Source: Tetragonia tetragonoides (taxonomy: Eukaryota; Streptophyta; Magnoliopsida; Caryophyllales; Aizoaceae). From it: a stretch of DNA of 64,000 nt. The translations under genes were made by a program, and so were the position numbers. The stretch's first letter is position 1; every line of letters begins with the position of its first letter. The notes beneath the pieces are model-generated. The model ran no database searches, was not told the DNA's origin, and saw nothing but the letters and a program-made list of their open reading frames with translations. Below are positions 45,469 through 57,000 of this stretch, one piece after another. Location: the NCBI GenBank assembly GCA_038025085.1, contig CM076152.1, forward strand, positions 29,763,501 to 29,827,500. The letters are read 5' to 3'.

Positions 45469-45852
45469 ATCCTAAAAATGAGTTGAAAGATATAGGAAGA
45501 AAGAAAAGCTATACATGATACATCGAAGGCTATGTAGCTATAATTCACAAATTTGTCAATTGAAATTATAATATAATGGTGAAATTTACACCAAATTGTG
45601 TCTTGATGACACCTATAGGTGTTACGGAGAACTTGTGAATATGACCATACGATGAAGTAAATATTTACATATTCATGTACAAAACTCCTAACTCCTATAC
45701 TCCTAACTCTTATATTTACATATTTACATACTCAATTTTAGTACTATGGGATATATATTCTGACATTTGACCATCCGTACATATATTGTGTATGATGAAT
45801 TTGAAAGATTGTATAACACAGAAGTCTATTATTGATAGTAGCATTAAAATCT

Positions 45853-45924
45853 AGCCTATTAGCTCAACTGGAAGAGCACCGCGTAATTACACAAGAGGAT
45901 GTAGGTTTGAATCCTACATAGGTT
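45853..45924 (+). tRNA. tRNA-like sequence (probable pseudogene)
   Basis: 72 nt with a 7-bp acceptor stem (AGCCTAT with ATAGGTT), D stem GCTC/GAGC and a perfect T arm (GTAGG TTTGAAT CCTAC). The anticodon stem does not pair and position 33 is not T, so no anticodon can be assigned. A related copy in inverted orientation lies at 46959-47854. The pol III box A and box B remain. Confidence 0.55.
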
Positions 45925-46958
45925 ATGAGTTTACTTATTTGAGTATGACTCTTAATTTTTGGGTCACTTTTTAATTAGCTTAAGGTAATTCAAACAAGTT
46001 GTTAAAGGTCAATCTTTATTTTTGAATGGGTCACTTTTGGTTATACAAGAGGTCACTTTGGGTTATGGTAATTCTATAGCGTCAGCTTCTTCTTATGGTA
46101 AGATGGGAATGCGAAGAAACTGTCACATCGTCCAGAACTTGAATGTGGATTCTGAGACTATTACTCGAGAAATTTCCATTGTGATGTGTCCAAGAATGCA
46201 ATCTGCGAAGAAATGTGCATGGTACGTGCAAGCTGTAACTAGCCACTGATGTGCTACTGATGTATGGAGTGAAGGATCGTTCTCTAGCTGATGATGTATG
46301 CTACTTTCTGCAGCTGCTAATCTGAGTGATGATTGCCTGAAGGTTTGTTTTTCTTTTCTCATGCATGTTTGCAAATATACACTCATAGTATACACTCATA
46401 GGAAGAGGGGTCACTTCTAACTCCTTGGGAGATCACTATAGTATACCCTAGTTGATTACCTCAATAGGACGCGACATTAAACCAAGCACAAGAACACAAA
46501 ACCAATGATTACTATAATCTGGTCACTTAGTTAAACAGGTCAGTACTAGTTAAACAGGGGGCATTGTATATATGTTGGTTGTCTTTTTTAATCTTAAAAT
46601 ATTAGGTAGGATTCCAACCTACACTTGTGATTATGCTCTACTATTTGTATATAACTTCACTTTTAAATCAAACAATGGTCACTTTACAGCTAAACAAGCG
46701 TCACTTTATAGCTAAACAAGCGTCCTCTTATCTATACTAAGGTCATTTTAGCTATAAATTGGTACCAAAAATACACTTACGATACAGATTGATAGATTGG
46801 TGTTACAAATTGTCACTTTTTGCAATGTTTGTTATAGGTACTCAGTTCTTGGAAATTTCTAGCTTAGATAGCATGCTTTGACTGAATCAAAACTAAATCC
46901 ATCTTACTTATTTCTTAAACAATATATTACTGGTACAAAGAAAATCTTACTATTTTAT
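45925..46958. repeat. DNA rich in GGTCACTTT motifs
   Basis: Phrases of the type ggtcactttNNagctaaa recur irregularly at about 45962, 46028, 46051, 46410, 46677 and 46700, and again at 48437-48900. The 75-codon frame at 46022-46249 has no known domain. Confidence 0.5.
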
Positions 46959-47854
46959 AGCCCATGTAGGATTCGAACCTACATCTTTATGCAAGTGCAA
47001 ATGATACTCTACCAACAAGGGCGGATCTAGTAGTGTAAGATTGGGGGAAAGGCCCCCACTGGAATATGGGCCAAACCACTCATGATTTAAAGGCCTAAGG
47101 GAGTGCCCCCAGACCCCAGTCAGTATAAGGCCGTGACCCCTGTGAGTCTATGATCTGTCAAGCAGCCCAAAGAAAAATAAAAATTAATTTAAAGTCTCCC
47201 ATGATAGCATCTGACTGAACGGAAAGATGAGAGAGAAGTAGATTCAGTTTTATGTGATAAGACAGTCTTGTCCTTTTCAACTTTCACATTAACTTCTCTT
47301 TTTCTTTTTCTTTTTTTTTTTTGTCCTTTTCCTTCTTTACTACTGTGACTATCTACAGACTAGAGGGCCACTGCCTACTAATCCAATAGTACTAGTGGGT
47401 TAATTATCTAATACTTGTGTTTTATGGTTTGAATCCTAATTCAACTGCCACGACTACACTAAACTCACGACTATTTTTTATTCTGCGTCCTAACTTTATT
47501 TTTGTTTAACCCATCAAAATTTATTTTACTTCTATTTTTCACGAGTATGTAGGAAAACGTAGTCTTTGCACAAATAAGTGTTGACGGTTTTTTAATTAAA
47601 CTCTTAAAACTTAAAAGGAGAGAACTATTGCTATAATTTTCTTTTGATACTGAAAGTGTATTTAAAAAATAAAAAACACTCTCTGATTGTGTTTATAATT
47701 TGTTGGGTAAAAAATATCTACTTTTGTTAGGTGAACGGTAGAACTATCCGAATTATGAAATAAAATTGAATGTATATAAATGTTACATTACAAGGTGACC
47801 CCAGTGGAACTCTTTTCTGGATCCGCCACTGTCTACCAATTGAGCTAATGGGCT
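46959..47854 (-). tRNA. tRNA-like sequence split by a hAT element
   Basis: On the minus strand, 47854-47840 joined to 47015-46959 gives 72 nt. It has a perfect 7-bp acceptor stem (AGCCCAT/ATGGGCT), A14, GG at 18-19, T54T55C56 and a perfect T stem (GTAGG/CCTAC). As in its partner at 45853, the anticodon stem does not pair. The 816-bp hAT insertion lies just after the D loop. Confidence 0.55.
47016..47831. mobile_element. Non-autonomous hAT transposon
   Basis: Ends CAAGGGCGGATCTAG and, read inward from the right, CAGTGGCGGATCCAG (12 of 15 match), with a perfect 8-bp TSD TCTACCAA (47008-47015, 47832-47839). 816 bp, non-coding. CAGTGGCGGA is a common plant hAT terminus. Confidence 0.9.
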
Positions 47855-48435
47855 TGAGAACACAATTGCGACCACATAAAGAGCGGTTAGATGTTGAAAA
47901 ACAATCACCTTTTAATACTATATAATCACAATCGTTCCTCAGATGCTTTCTTTCAAAAATCCAAAGTATTTCACATCATATTTGTACAAAAGTTACTCAT
48001 GTACAGAATAAAGAAACTTGACTAACAAGTAACTCAAAAACATTAATAATTTGAACACTACAGCAAAATTGAAAGCATGAAATGTGAATCAACAAAGTGT
48101 TCAGTGCCTTCATAAGGCATATTCAGATGATGAGTAGATCTTAACATGTTATGGCAAGACCCTACACCTGGTTTCACCACTGAAGTATGAGTCAATCAAC
48201 TAAAAACAATATGAGTTCTGTTAACTATTCATCTTATCCAAAGTATTAAAGCTGAAGATTTGAATTTACAGGGAAACCATACACATCCTTCTCAATCACC
48301 AATAAACTGAGAAACTAACTTCAAGCATTCTAGCAAGAGGGATTACAAACTAATCTTGAAGCAAGATTCAAAAAGCAACTGAAATTTAAAGTAAAAACCC
48401 TCCCCTGTCAGCTATCCACAATATATTGGGCATTT
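47855..48435. other. No gene recognised
   Basis: AT-rich unique-looking sequence. Confidence 0.45.
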
Positions 48436-49049
48436 TACACGGGTCACTTTTAGCGAAATAGGGTCACTTTTTAAGTGAAAGGCTAGTCACTTCATCACAA
48501 AGACCTATAACTAAAAAAGTCGGGGGTCAAATTTAGCTAAATAGGGGTCACTTTCTAGAGGAATCATGAGCATAGAACTTGGACAGGGCCAATTAAATCA
48601 CAAAACGACTATGACAAATTTTTTAGAAGAAAATCTCTGATTCATACATACACAATAATATTGTACACATCAAATTCAAAGGAGTAGAGTAGAGACGTAA
48701 AGTAAACACCTATAGCATTGGAAATGCATTTCTACCTGAATAAGAATCACTGAAGTTCATCACATAGATTTGTGATGTAGAGTCAGGGGGTCACTTTTGG
48801 GCTAAATAGGGGTCACTTTTTAGTTAAACATGGGTCACTTTATCACATAGACCTGTAATGCAGAGCCAGGGGGTCAAATTTTAGATATATAGAGTCACTT
48901 TCTAGAGGAAGTAGGAGCATAGAACTTGGACATGGCCAATCAAAAAACAAAATGACTATGACAATAATTTAGAAGAAAGTATCAATAATTTGCTATGCAC
49001 TCTGGTTCATACATCCACCATAACATACTAGACACATCAAATTCAAAGG
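48436..49049. repeat. Drifted tandem repeats with GGTCACTTT motifs
   Basis: 48496-48682 and 48844-49049 are diverged copies, offset about 348 bp. Shared phrases are 'cacttctagagg'-like, 'gagcatagaacttggaca' and 'acatcaaattcaaagg'. A partial third copy starts at about 48761. Confidence 0.75.
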
Positions 49050-49647
49050 CAACTCAAATCATCTTATTATGAATCAAACACTGATGGTAATAACATATCA
49101 ATTTCAATTGCAGGTCAAAACAATAAGTTCAAATTGAGGAGAAAACGAAAGTACAAACAATAGCTAATCGAGTAATCGAACATAGACAAAGAAAACAACT
49201 CTAGAAATCGATAAAGACAACGAACATAGCCCAAGAAATCAAAGATGTGCAAAAGTTATACCCTAGAAATACGAAATTGAAACAAAACTTACCTAGAAAT
49301 CAAAATCAGTACAATTATGAGCTCCATATCTCTCCTTCAAGATTGATCTGCTTCATCAACCATACCAATGGCGGGGATCGAAGGGATAAAGAGGGAGAAG
49401 GGAGGTTGGGTGAGCAGAGATCAAGAAGGCAAGGGTGAGGAGAGAGAAAGAAAAAAATATGACGAACGATTATGCTTTGATTTCGTTGTGTGAAGAATAA
49501 GAAATGAGAGAAAAAAAGAAAAGAAAAGGAAAGTAAGCACAAACAATAAAAAAACACGCGAGGGTTTTGAGCCATACGATCTGACTGATCAACGGCTAAA
49601 ATCGACTTCTCACCATCTTACTCTAGGAACCCTTCTCATATGAACCT

Positions 49648-49650
<3 letters not shown>
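49050..49650. other. No gene recognised
   Basis: The purine-rich 49370-49560 gives short overlapping frames on both strands; neither looks like a protein family. Confidence 0.45.
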
Positions 49651-49700
<50 letters not shown>

Positions 49701-50345
49701 TCAGTTCCGGTGTGAACCACCAGTTAAAAGCGAACCATGTGAACTATAGATCTGAACCATCTATGATAAAATCAATGGCTGAAATTTACACCCTCTGCCT
49801 CACTCTCTCTCCTCCCACCCCATTCGTGCATCACCCTCACTCACACTCACACTCACACTCACACTCACTCACCCACTCTCTCTCTCTTCTCCCCATCAGT
49901 CCATATTCACACGCACCAGCCCACTGCAGGTGCTTATCCCTACCGCTCGTCATCAGCGTAGCAGACTCAAGGTTTGCCGGTCACCGGGCTAGTCACGTGG
50001 TGGCCTCATCGCCATCCCGCAGCTCTCCTTTCTCACCTCCAAGGCTTTCTCTCTCCTCCAAACCCACTACTTTTGGTATGGATTTTGTTTCGTGATTTCC
50101 TTGAATTGATAAAGGAGGACTATGTGCTGATGATTGATGGAAGAGTTGTGGGATTGAGATGGACGAGTATTTCGAGGAGAAAGAGTGATCTTCACTTTAC
50201 TAAAACCTCAGGCATTGATGGGAGGATTTGGTTTTCTTTTTTTTTTTCTTTTGTTTTTTTTAACAGTGTTGATGGTGATGGATGATCAGGATTTAAAGTT
50301 CGCACAGTTCGCATATAAAGAGGAGATCACACCAAATCTGGACCC

Positions 50346-50406
<61 letters not shown>
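49651..50406. mobile_element. Foldback element between two TA microsatellites
   Basis: (TA)n tracts at 49651-49697 and 50349-50406 bracket about 650 bp. The inner ends are imperfect inverted partners over about 65 bp. The left has 'ggtgtgaaccacc' and 'gcgaaccatgtgaac'; inward from the right are 'ggtgtgatctcc' and 'gcgaactgtgcgaac'. A (CTCACA)n stretch lies at 49838-49870. The layout recalls microsatellite-targeting elements such as rice Micron. Confidence 0.6.
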
Positions 50407-50409
<3 letters not shown>

Positions 50410-50419
50410 GTCGTGTGCG

Positions 50420-51666
50420 CCCCCCAAGTGGTTAACCATTCAGCGTAATATTTTTGTTCGATTATAGATTAAAATGTATCCAATTGATAGTTCTTTAGAT
50501 CCGCCTCTTGACTCAGGATCATCAATAAAAACAATTTACAGTGAAAGATCTTAAGGTGTTGAGTATTTGAATGAAAGGCTAATACAACTCTAAAGGGACT
50601 AAAACTACCAGAGTTATATGTAGTAAACGGAACTAAATTACTTTTGGTATTTTATTTTTATTATCGGAAATGATTTATCAGAGCTCTAATACACAAGGTT
50701 ATTTTTGTAGTCCATACTCCTATTATATAGGTAGACTATCCAATGGGTTGATTAAGTATTGCCCAAAACCACTATTAAGGCAAAAATCTATAAACCAATT
50801 TGTTAGACATAAGCTTGAGAATTTGAGATTGAGGTACTGGTTCGTTACATCTCAACTCCAATTCACTCCTTCCCAAAATATATATAATACATACATATAT
50901 ACATTGGCCTTTAACTAAGGAGGTGTGGTTGAGTGATAGGGGCTCATCCATCCTTAACCAAGGTCGAGAGTTCGAATCTCGCCTTGGGCATGGAGCAGTT
51001 TTAAATTTCTTGGCCAGCTGTCCCACCCTTTGAGGTGCCTACAAACCAGCGCGGGGATAGTCACTGTGGTCGACGGTGGATACCCTTGATCGTGAACCAA
51101 AAAAAAATATACATTGGCCTTTGTGCATCATATGAACCCCTCCCTCCACACACACACCCAAAAAAAGAAAAAAGATAGAAGAAAAATGTGAAAGAATTAA
51201 TCAATGATGTTTCATTCAGCAAAAATATACAATAAGATTGATTTTGACAACATTTACCTAGTCATGGAAACTTTATATTACTAAAAATTGTATACTATTT
51301 AAGGAAATGCAAACTCTTGGTACTTCAATTTTCTCTCCACCAATTTTCTCACCTAGAATGTAAGCATGAAACATAAACAAGTTCATAAATAGCCTTGTCT
51401 AATAAAGTAGAACTACATCTCTGCATCTGCTTCAGTAATCCTAAAAATGAGTTGAAAGATATAGGAAGAAAGAAAAGCTATATATGATACATCAAAGGCT
51501 ATGTAGCTATAATTCACAAATTTGTCAATTGAAATTATAATATAATGGTGAAATTTACACCAAATTGTGTCTTGATGACACCTATAAGTGTTACGGAGAA
51601 CTTGTGAATATGACCATACGATGAAGTAAATATTTACATATTCATGCAAAACTCCTAACTCCTATA
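50420..51666. repeat. 1.25-kb module, copy B (no MITE)
   Basis: Partner of 44120-45699. It lacks the Helitron-type hairpin at its left and the Mutator-like MITE, so it preserves the empty site. Confidence 0.9.
50914..51107 (+). mobile_element. tRNA-derived SINE (copy B)
   Basis: Same SINE as 44615-44802, box B gagttcgaatc. The TSD is better kept here: ATATACATTGGCCTTT at about 50897-50912 and 51108-51123. Confidence 0.85.
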
Positions 51667-53700
51667 GTTCATATCATCACAACAATAAGCATATACGGTA
51701 TGCTTATAATTTAGGATTATAATTCTTAGGCAAAAATCTTTTCTTTTTTTAGAATGGCATAAAAATAGTATCTTAGGCAACCAATTGCCAAAATTCTACA
51801 CTGGAAGTCTTTACCACAACAAAGAGCATTCTACACCCATTATATACTGTAACATTCCTAAGAATAGTCAAACAAACACATCAATAGCTCTCCCTGGCCT
51901 CCACCTTTGGCTTTGCTAATTAATCAGCCTTTAAATTAGCTTATCTATAACAAGTGATTGAATAGGTAGAAGAAATACTCAAATCAGGGTCAACATATTT
52001 TATTTTTTTTACTGATAATTCCTCAAAGAAGAGCCCTCTGTATTGCATTTTAGCAACTCACAAATATACAATTTTAGCACCTCAATATCATCTTGCTCGG
52101 TCACAACTCACAAATATAAGAACGTGACCCGAAGGGGAGGTGATGTGAATAGTCATTCCCTGTTTCACGACAGCTTCAACGCAATCTTCATAGTGTTAAA
52201 CTGTACAGCATATAGATGTCAAATGTCCTCCCACGAATATGGAAAATTGGAACACTGAATGAAGAGAGAATTAGTTCAATCATGAGAGCAAGATGAAATT
52301 CGACTAAACAATACCAGTAACCAGTTTCCCAAAACTTAGATACCATTGTGTAAGGCTACCAAATCATGAGAACATGAATCTATGAGCAACAATAGCTTTG
52401 CTAAAAGCCCACAATGGCAGCAGTTATACCTATGTCATTTAATTTATTAGCCTAGACATATAAATTTCTCTCCAAATTTAGTAGATTACATATTGACATT
52501 TATGTTAAAATTTCACTTGCACCTTTCTTGAGCAAACAAAGATACATATATATCTAGCATAATCTTGGACGCATCATAACTTTCCATCACTATTGGCCAT
52601 TTAGTTTTGACCAGATGGAGGATTTCCATTCAATCACAAACCAATAACAAGCGAAAAGACCGGTGCCATTCACGGTAAAGGGAGGACACACCATATTAAT
52701 ATAGCAAACTGCTTCCTATTCTCCCTAAGAAAAAGGCGGAAAGAAATTGAAAAACATCCTAAAAGTTCAAGCCAAAAATTAAAAGAGGTTTTGCAATGAC
52801 AATGGAGTTTACTTAAACAAGCTAAATATGCATCAAAGGCTTATTGCAACTCTGGCTTACCAATCAGATGGAATATATATATTAAACAGTTAATTTGACA
52901 AACACCTTACAAACAATTTCCATTTTATAAGAAAATCACAAAGCCCATGATAGAAGGTAAGACCTTCTGAATTTGAATATACAACCTTTTAGAATACAGA
53001 GTACAATAAACAGTAATTCTGATAGTTTCTGAAGAACCATTGCCCGGCCCACTGGCAATACAGAAAGTAAACATGCCAGTTATAATAAGAATTGCCGTAT
53101 TTCGAAGCTCACCTCTGATACCATTTTAGCAAACCAAAAACATTATGACAGCACCTCATACCTCTGATCATTTGCTTTAGAAAAACACTTGGCCTGAGAT
53201 GGATATACTAAAAATTCACAGGAAAATAAATAATTGCAAAATTTAGTGCTAGATTATAGTACTTGTTAATGCAAATGTAAGAACCCAAACTTGAAGAGAC
53301 ATGTAGATTTCAAAGTTTCAAACATTATTAATTAATATTTCAAAATTTGTAACAAATCAAAACTTTTACAAACTTAGATGTGAGAAATTTCAGAGTACCA
53401 AAGACATTGGTACACATTTGAAACTTCATGAACACATAAAGAACGAGAGCAAAGCAAATATTTATGAAACTTCAGCAAGGCATAAATTATCTCTCTTTTT
53501 CGGGTTTTATGGTTCATGTGGAGGTTAGGAGGCTCGACTGATCATACATCGCACATGTCATCCAAACCAAGTGATAGTGTACTGTAACTTGCAAGAACCA
53601 TATTTCTAGTCATAATATGTGGACAATCAAATGTAGATGTTGGTCCTAGAAACTGCTTGCTGCTAATCAAGAGTTCCAAATTTTTATAAAACTGGGAACA
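51667..53700. other. Long stretch without a recognised gene
   Basis: AT-rich; only short frames (for example 52043-52258) with no recognisable content. It could hold introns or untranslated parts of an unseen gene, but nothing shows that. Confidence 0.4.
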
Positions 53701-53704
53701 ATCA

Positions 53705-54440
53705 AGGTTGCCCAGAGACCGGTACGGGTACACAAACGGGTACGGGTATGAGAGCGGGGAAACGACAATCCTCCAAATTCTAAGAAACGGGTACGGCACT
53801 GAAACGGGCATTTTTTATCATTTTGAATTTCAGTTTTTATTTTTTTCCATAGTTACTATAATAATTAATCATTTATTAGATACAAAATATATAAAAACAT
53901 TAATATGTTACTAGTAGAACCTCAAAAAAAAAAAAGTTGTACTTAAAAAGGCTACTTTAACCCTCAACCCCTCACCAAAAAAAAAACTACGTTAACCCTC
54001 CACCACAGCCCACCCTTTTTTATTTCAATTCCAGCCCAAGCCCAATACGTTTCAAACAAAAGAAAAACCTAGATGTTGTCTGTCTTAGCCGCCAGAGAGA
54101 GATGGATAGAAAGAGAGTAGTCACCGTGAACAACCAGAGAAGCTTCACTGGTGACAGGCAATGCCGGATATGTCACCGGAGAAGGCAACAAGGTGCGCCT
54201 ACCCCAAAGGAGGGGGAGAATTGCTTAAATGTAGGGAAGGTCGAACGATGTCTTTGTCGAGCTCTCTCTCCCTCTTTCTCAGAAACGTGTATTTATGCCT
54301 GAACGCCGTTTTGGAAACAGCAAACTCGAAAAGAGACATTTCGTCTATTTTCTGATACGTTTTGGAGCCGTTTCTTGCCGTTTCATACCGTTTCACATTT
54401 CCGAAACGTTTCTGGTACGGAAAACGGCATCCCTCAGGCA
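53705..54440. repeat. Repeat with ACGGGTAC/GTTTC-rich ends, probable transposon
   Basis: The left edge has 'accggtacgggtac' and 'aaacgggtacgggtatg'. The right edge is rich in 'ccgtttcataccgtttc' and 'acgtttctggtacgg'. The two edges are roughly inverted in composition, but I find no exact TSD. Confidence 0.4.
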
Positions 54441-55039
54441 TTTCCGTGCTTCATAGGGTGCAATGCCTACTGTATTGTGCAAGTAGTTCATTTAGCCTGA
54501 TTAACTATAGTATTGTTCACACTCAACAAGCGATTTTGAAGACGTTTGTACTGCAACAACCAATTAATTACGGAATATTCAATAGAAAATTTGCCAGTAA
54601 TCATTTGTGAGTAAACTATTTATAATTCATTATGCACATATTGTTAGCTGATTTGACCGGCTGATGGTTGATGTCTGATGGACGATGGCTGGTATTGTTA
54701 ACTGATTTGACCGGCTGGTAACATTGGATGTTTGGAAAGAGATGTTTGGTAACATTGGCTGATAACATTAGTTGGTTATATGTAAAATGACCTATAAGGA
54801 CATTCATATGATTGAGGAATTTAATGGCATAGAAGTAAATAACTACAAGTATTGTACTATTATGTCATTGGACTACATTAATGCCACCAGCCAATACCCA
54901 TAAGCCAACCTCCTTGCCTTTTCAAAAGTTGGCTTGTGGAAACCCAGAAACAATCTCACAAGCTAACATCCAAACACCAATATTGGATGGTGGACTGATC
55001 AAACATCCAATTTAGTCAAAAACCACCCTACAAACCAAC
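54441..55039. other. No gene; short direct repeats
   Basis: 'ctgatttgaccggctg' occurs twice (about 54649 and 54702). The right part (54880-55020) has phrases inverted to the left part ('acatccaaacacc' versus 'ggatgtttgg'), so it is perhaps an old MITE. Confidence 0.4.
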
Positions 55040-55047
55040 ATCCACAC

Positions 55048-55941
55048 TAGGGCTGCTAATCGAGCGAGTCGAGCTCGAGCTAAGCTAAGCTCAACTCGAG
55101 CTCGATCCACCAAAGCTCGAGCTCGACTCAAGCTCGAAACTCGACGAGCTTCCAAATGTCAAGCTCGACTCGAGCTCGATCCACCAAAGCTTGAGCTCGA
55201 CTCGAGCTCGAAACTCGACGAGCTTCTAAATCTCAAGCTCGACCCGGCTCGAAACTCGACTCGAATTTAGTTGATGGACCCGTTTTTTTCTTCCACCCTT
55301 TTCTGGTCCAACGTAACAAGGGTCGAATTTTAACTCTTACGGGCCTAGTAACAAATGTTCTCAAGGCCCAAGTTTATTCTTCAACTTCACATGCCTCCAC
55401 CATCTTATAGACTTCTTCAAAGGATGAAATTGTTTACCCACCAATGTGGGACACAAGTAACAAGTAGGTGATTTGTTTTTCCTCCACCTCCTCTCTCTCC
55501 CCCTTATTTTTCTCTCATTACATGTTCTCCTCTATGGATCTTTAACTTTCTCAATATAAGTTTCTTTTTCATTTATAATTTAGTATTTTATACTTTGAAA
55601 ACTATTAAAAAAAAGTAGCTTGTTTATGTTATTTATCCCACAAATTAAACTCCAAATATTAGAGATAGTATTATTTTTTTAAAGTTTTATATTATAAATT
55701 AAATTTAATACTTTAACCTACAATATTTTTATTTTATTTATATAGTTATATGTACATAAAGGTTTATCGAGTAGCTCAGGAGCTTATCGAGTCGAGTTGA
55801 AGGTCTGCTCGATTCGACTTATTTAGGCACCGAGTCGAGTTCGAGTTCGAGTCGAGTTAAATTCGAGTCGAGCTAATATCGAGTAAAGACCGAGTCGATC
55901 TCGAGTAGCTCGCGAGTTGGCTCGCTCAATTAGTAGCCCTA
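55048..55941. mobile_element. Non-autonomous hAT transposon, CTCGAG-rich
   Basis: TAGGGCTGCTAATCGAGCGAG at the left pairs with the right end (inward TAGGGCTACTAATTGAGCGAG, 19 of 21). A perfect 8-bp TSD ATCCACAC lies at 55040-55047 and 55942-55949. The ends are dense in GCTCGA/TCGAGC motifs. 894 bp, no transposase. Confidence 0.93.
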
Positions 55942-55976
55942 ATCCACACACCCCAAGGTCTTATTGGCTTTTTAAA

Positions 55977-55977
<1 letters not shown>

Positions 55978-56063
<86 letters not shown>
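55978..56063. repeat. TA microsatellite
   Basis: About 85 bp of uninterrupted (AT)n. Confidence 0.95.
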
Positions 56064-56066
<3 letters not shown>

Positions 56067-57000
56067 TGTATGCATATATCCATGTAGTAAATGAAAGTAT
56101 CCTTATTATGTAAAAAAAGTACATCCATAAAATAAAAATAACAGAGACGGACTAGTATTTTACTAGATATGCTGTCAGGGAGTGGAAGGTACTCCCAGAA
56201 ATACATAATTAGATATTCCCAAGATTTTTATAAATTGGATATTTTTCGATTTTAAAGCATGGACAGTAAATTATATCAATTAAACTTTTATAAGACGGCA
56301 CGGTATTTTTATAATTTTTAGTGAGACAATGGTCATTTTTAGTAAAATAATGGTCACTGCTCACTATAAGTGACCTATGTATTTCTACAAAGTGACTCCA
56401 TTTTTTTGTAAGTTGGCCTTAAAGACTTGCCGAATATATATTCGACTAGTTATGTTTGTAAAAGAAGTGAAAAAATATACCAATATCTTTTTTTTTATTA
56501 CAAAACATATCCATCTCTTTTTTGATACGAGGAAGCACACTAGAATGTAATCCGAAAATTCGCAAATTTTTATCTATTATTCGGAACATATACTCCTCAT
56601 CAAAATTTTAATGCTTGAACAAAAACATGAGGCCAACCCACACACTTTTTATCTTTTTTGTTTCATTACCAAAGATATCCACTATCAACTACAGTGATTA
56701 TGTCCTCGTGCTAACTTATATACACCTCAAAAAATAGGACAACTGACCAAAGAAGATGAACTCAACTTTTTTCACTCGTCAAGGAAGATGAAACAAATAA
56801 TAAGCTTGAGTTGTTACCAAAAATTGTGATGCGCTGCCCCTATGGCCCTATATCGCAAGACCGGAGACTTTTTGGGTGCCAAATTTTCTATTTTTAATTT
56901 TCGTCGTACCGGCCACTTCACGTCTTCACCTAACATTTCCACGTTTCAGCTCAAATACTATCATCAATTTGAATAACCTCTAGTCTTACCGTCTCAAACC
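56064..57000. other. No gene; GTCACT-family relic
   Basis: About 56280-56420 carries the 'ggtcactgctcactataag' motif found at 108-240 and 38312-38891. The remainder is unrecognised. Confidence 0.45.

Larger units (their letters stand above)
44120..45699. repeat. 1.25-kb module, copy A (with MITE insertion)
   Basis: Matches 50420-51666 over its whole length except for a 322-bp MITE at 45147-45468. Both copies start CCCCCCAAGTGGTTAACC and stop after 'actcctata'. It contains a SINE (44615-44802). There is no coding content. Confidence 0.9.

Noticed and set aside
46022..46249. 75-codon frame as a small gene.
   Set aside because: No recognisable domain, no promoter or intron evidence, and it lies in a motif-repeat field.
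45853..47854. Functional tRNA genes.
   Set aside because: The anticodon stems do not pair and position 33 is not T in either copy.
49712..50095. 127-codon frame with a His-Ser repeat.
   Set aside because: The repeat comes from a (CTCACA)n microsatellite in a foldback element; no domain is present.
44120..51666. Modules A and B as the LTRs of a 7.5-kb retrotransposon.
   Set aside because: No TG...CA ends, no primer site or polypurine tract at the inner edges, and no retroviral domain between them.
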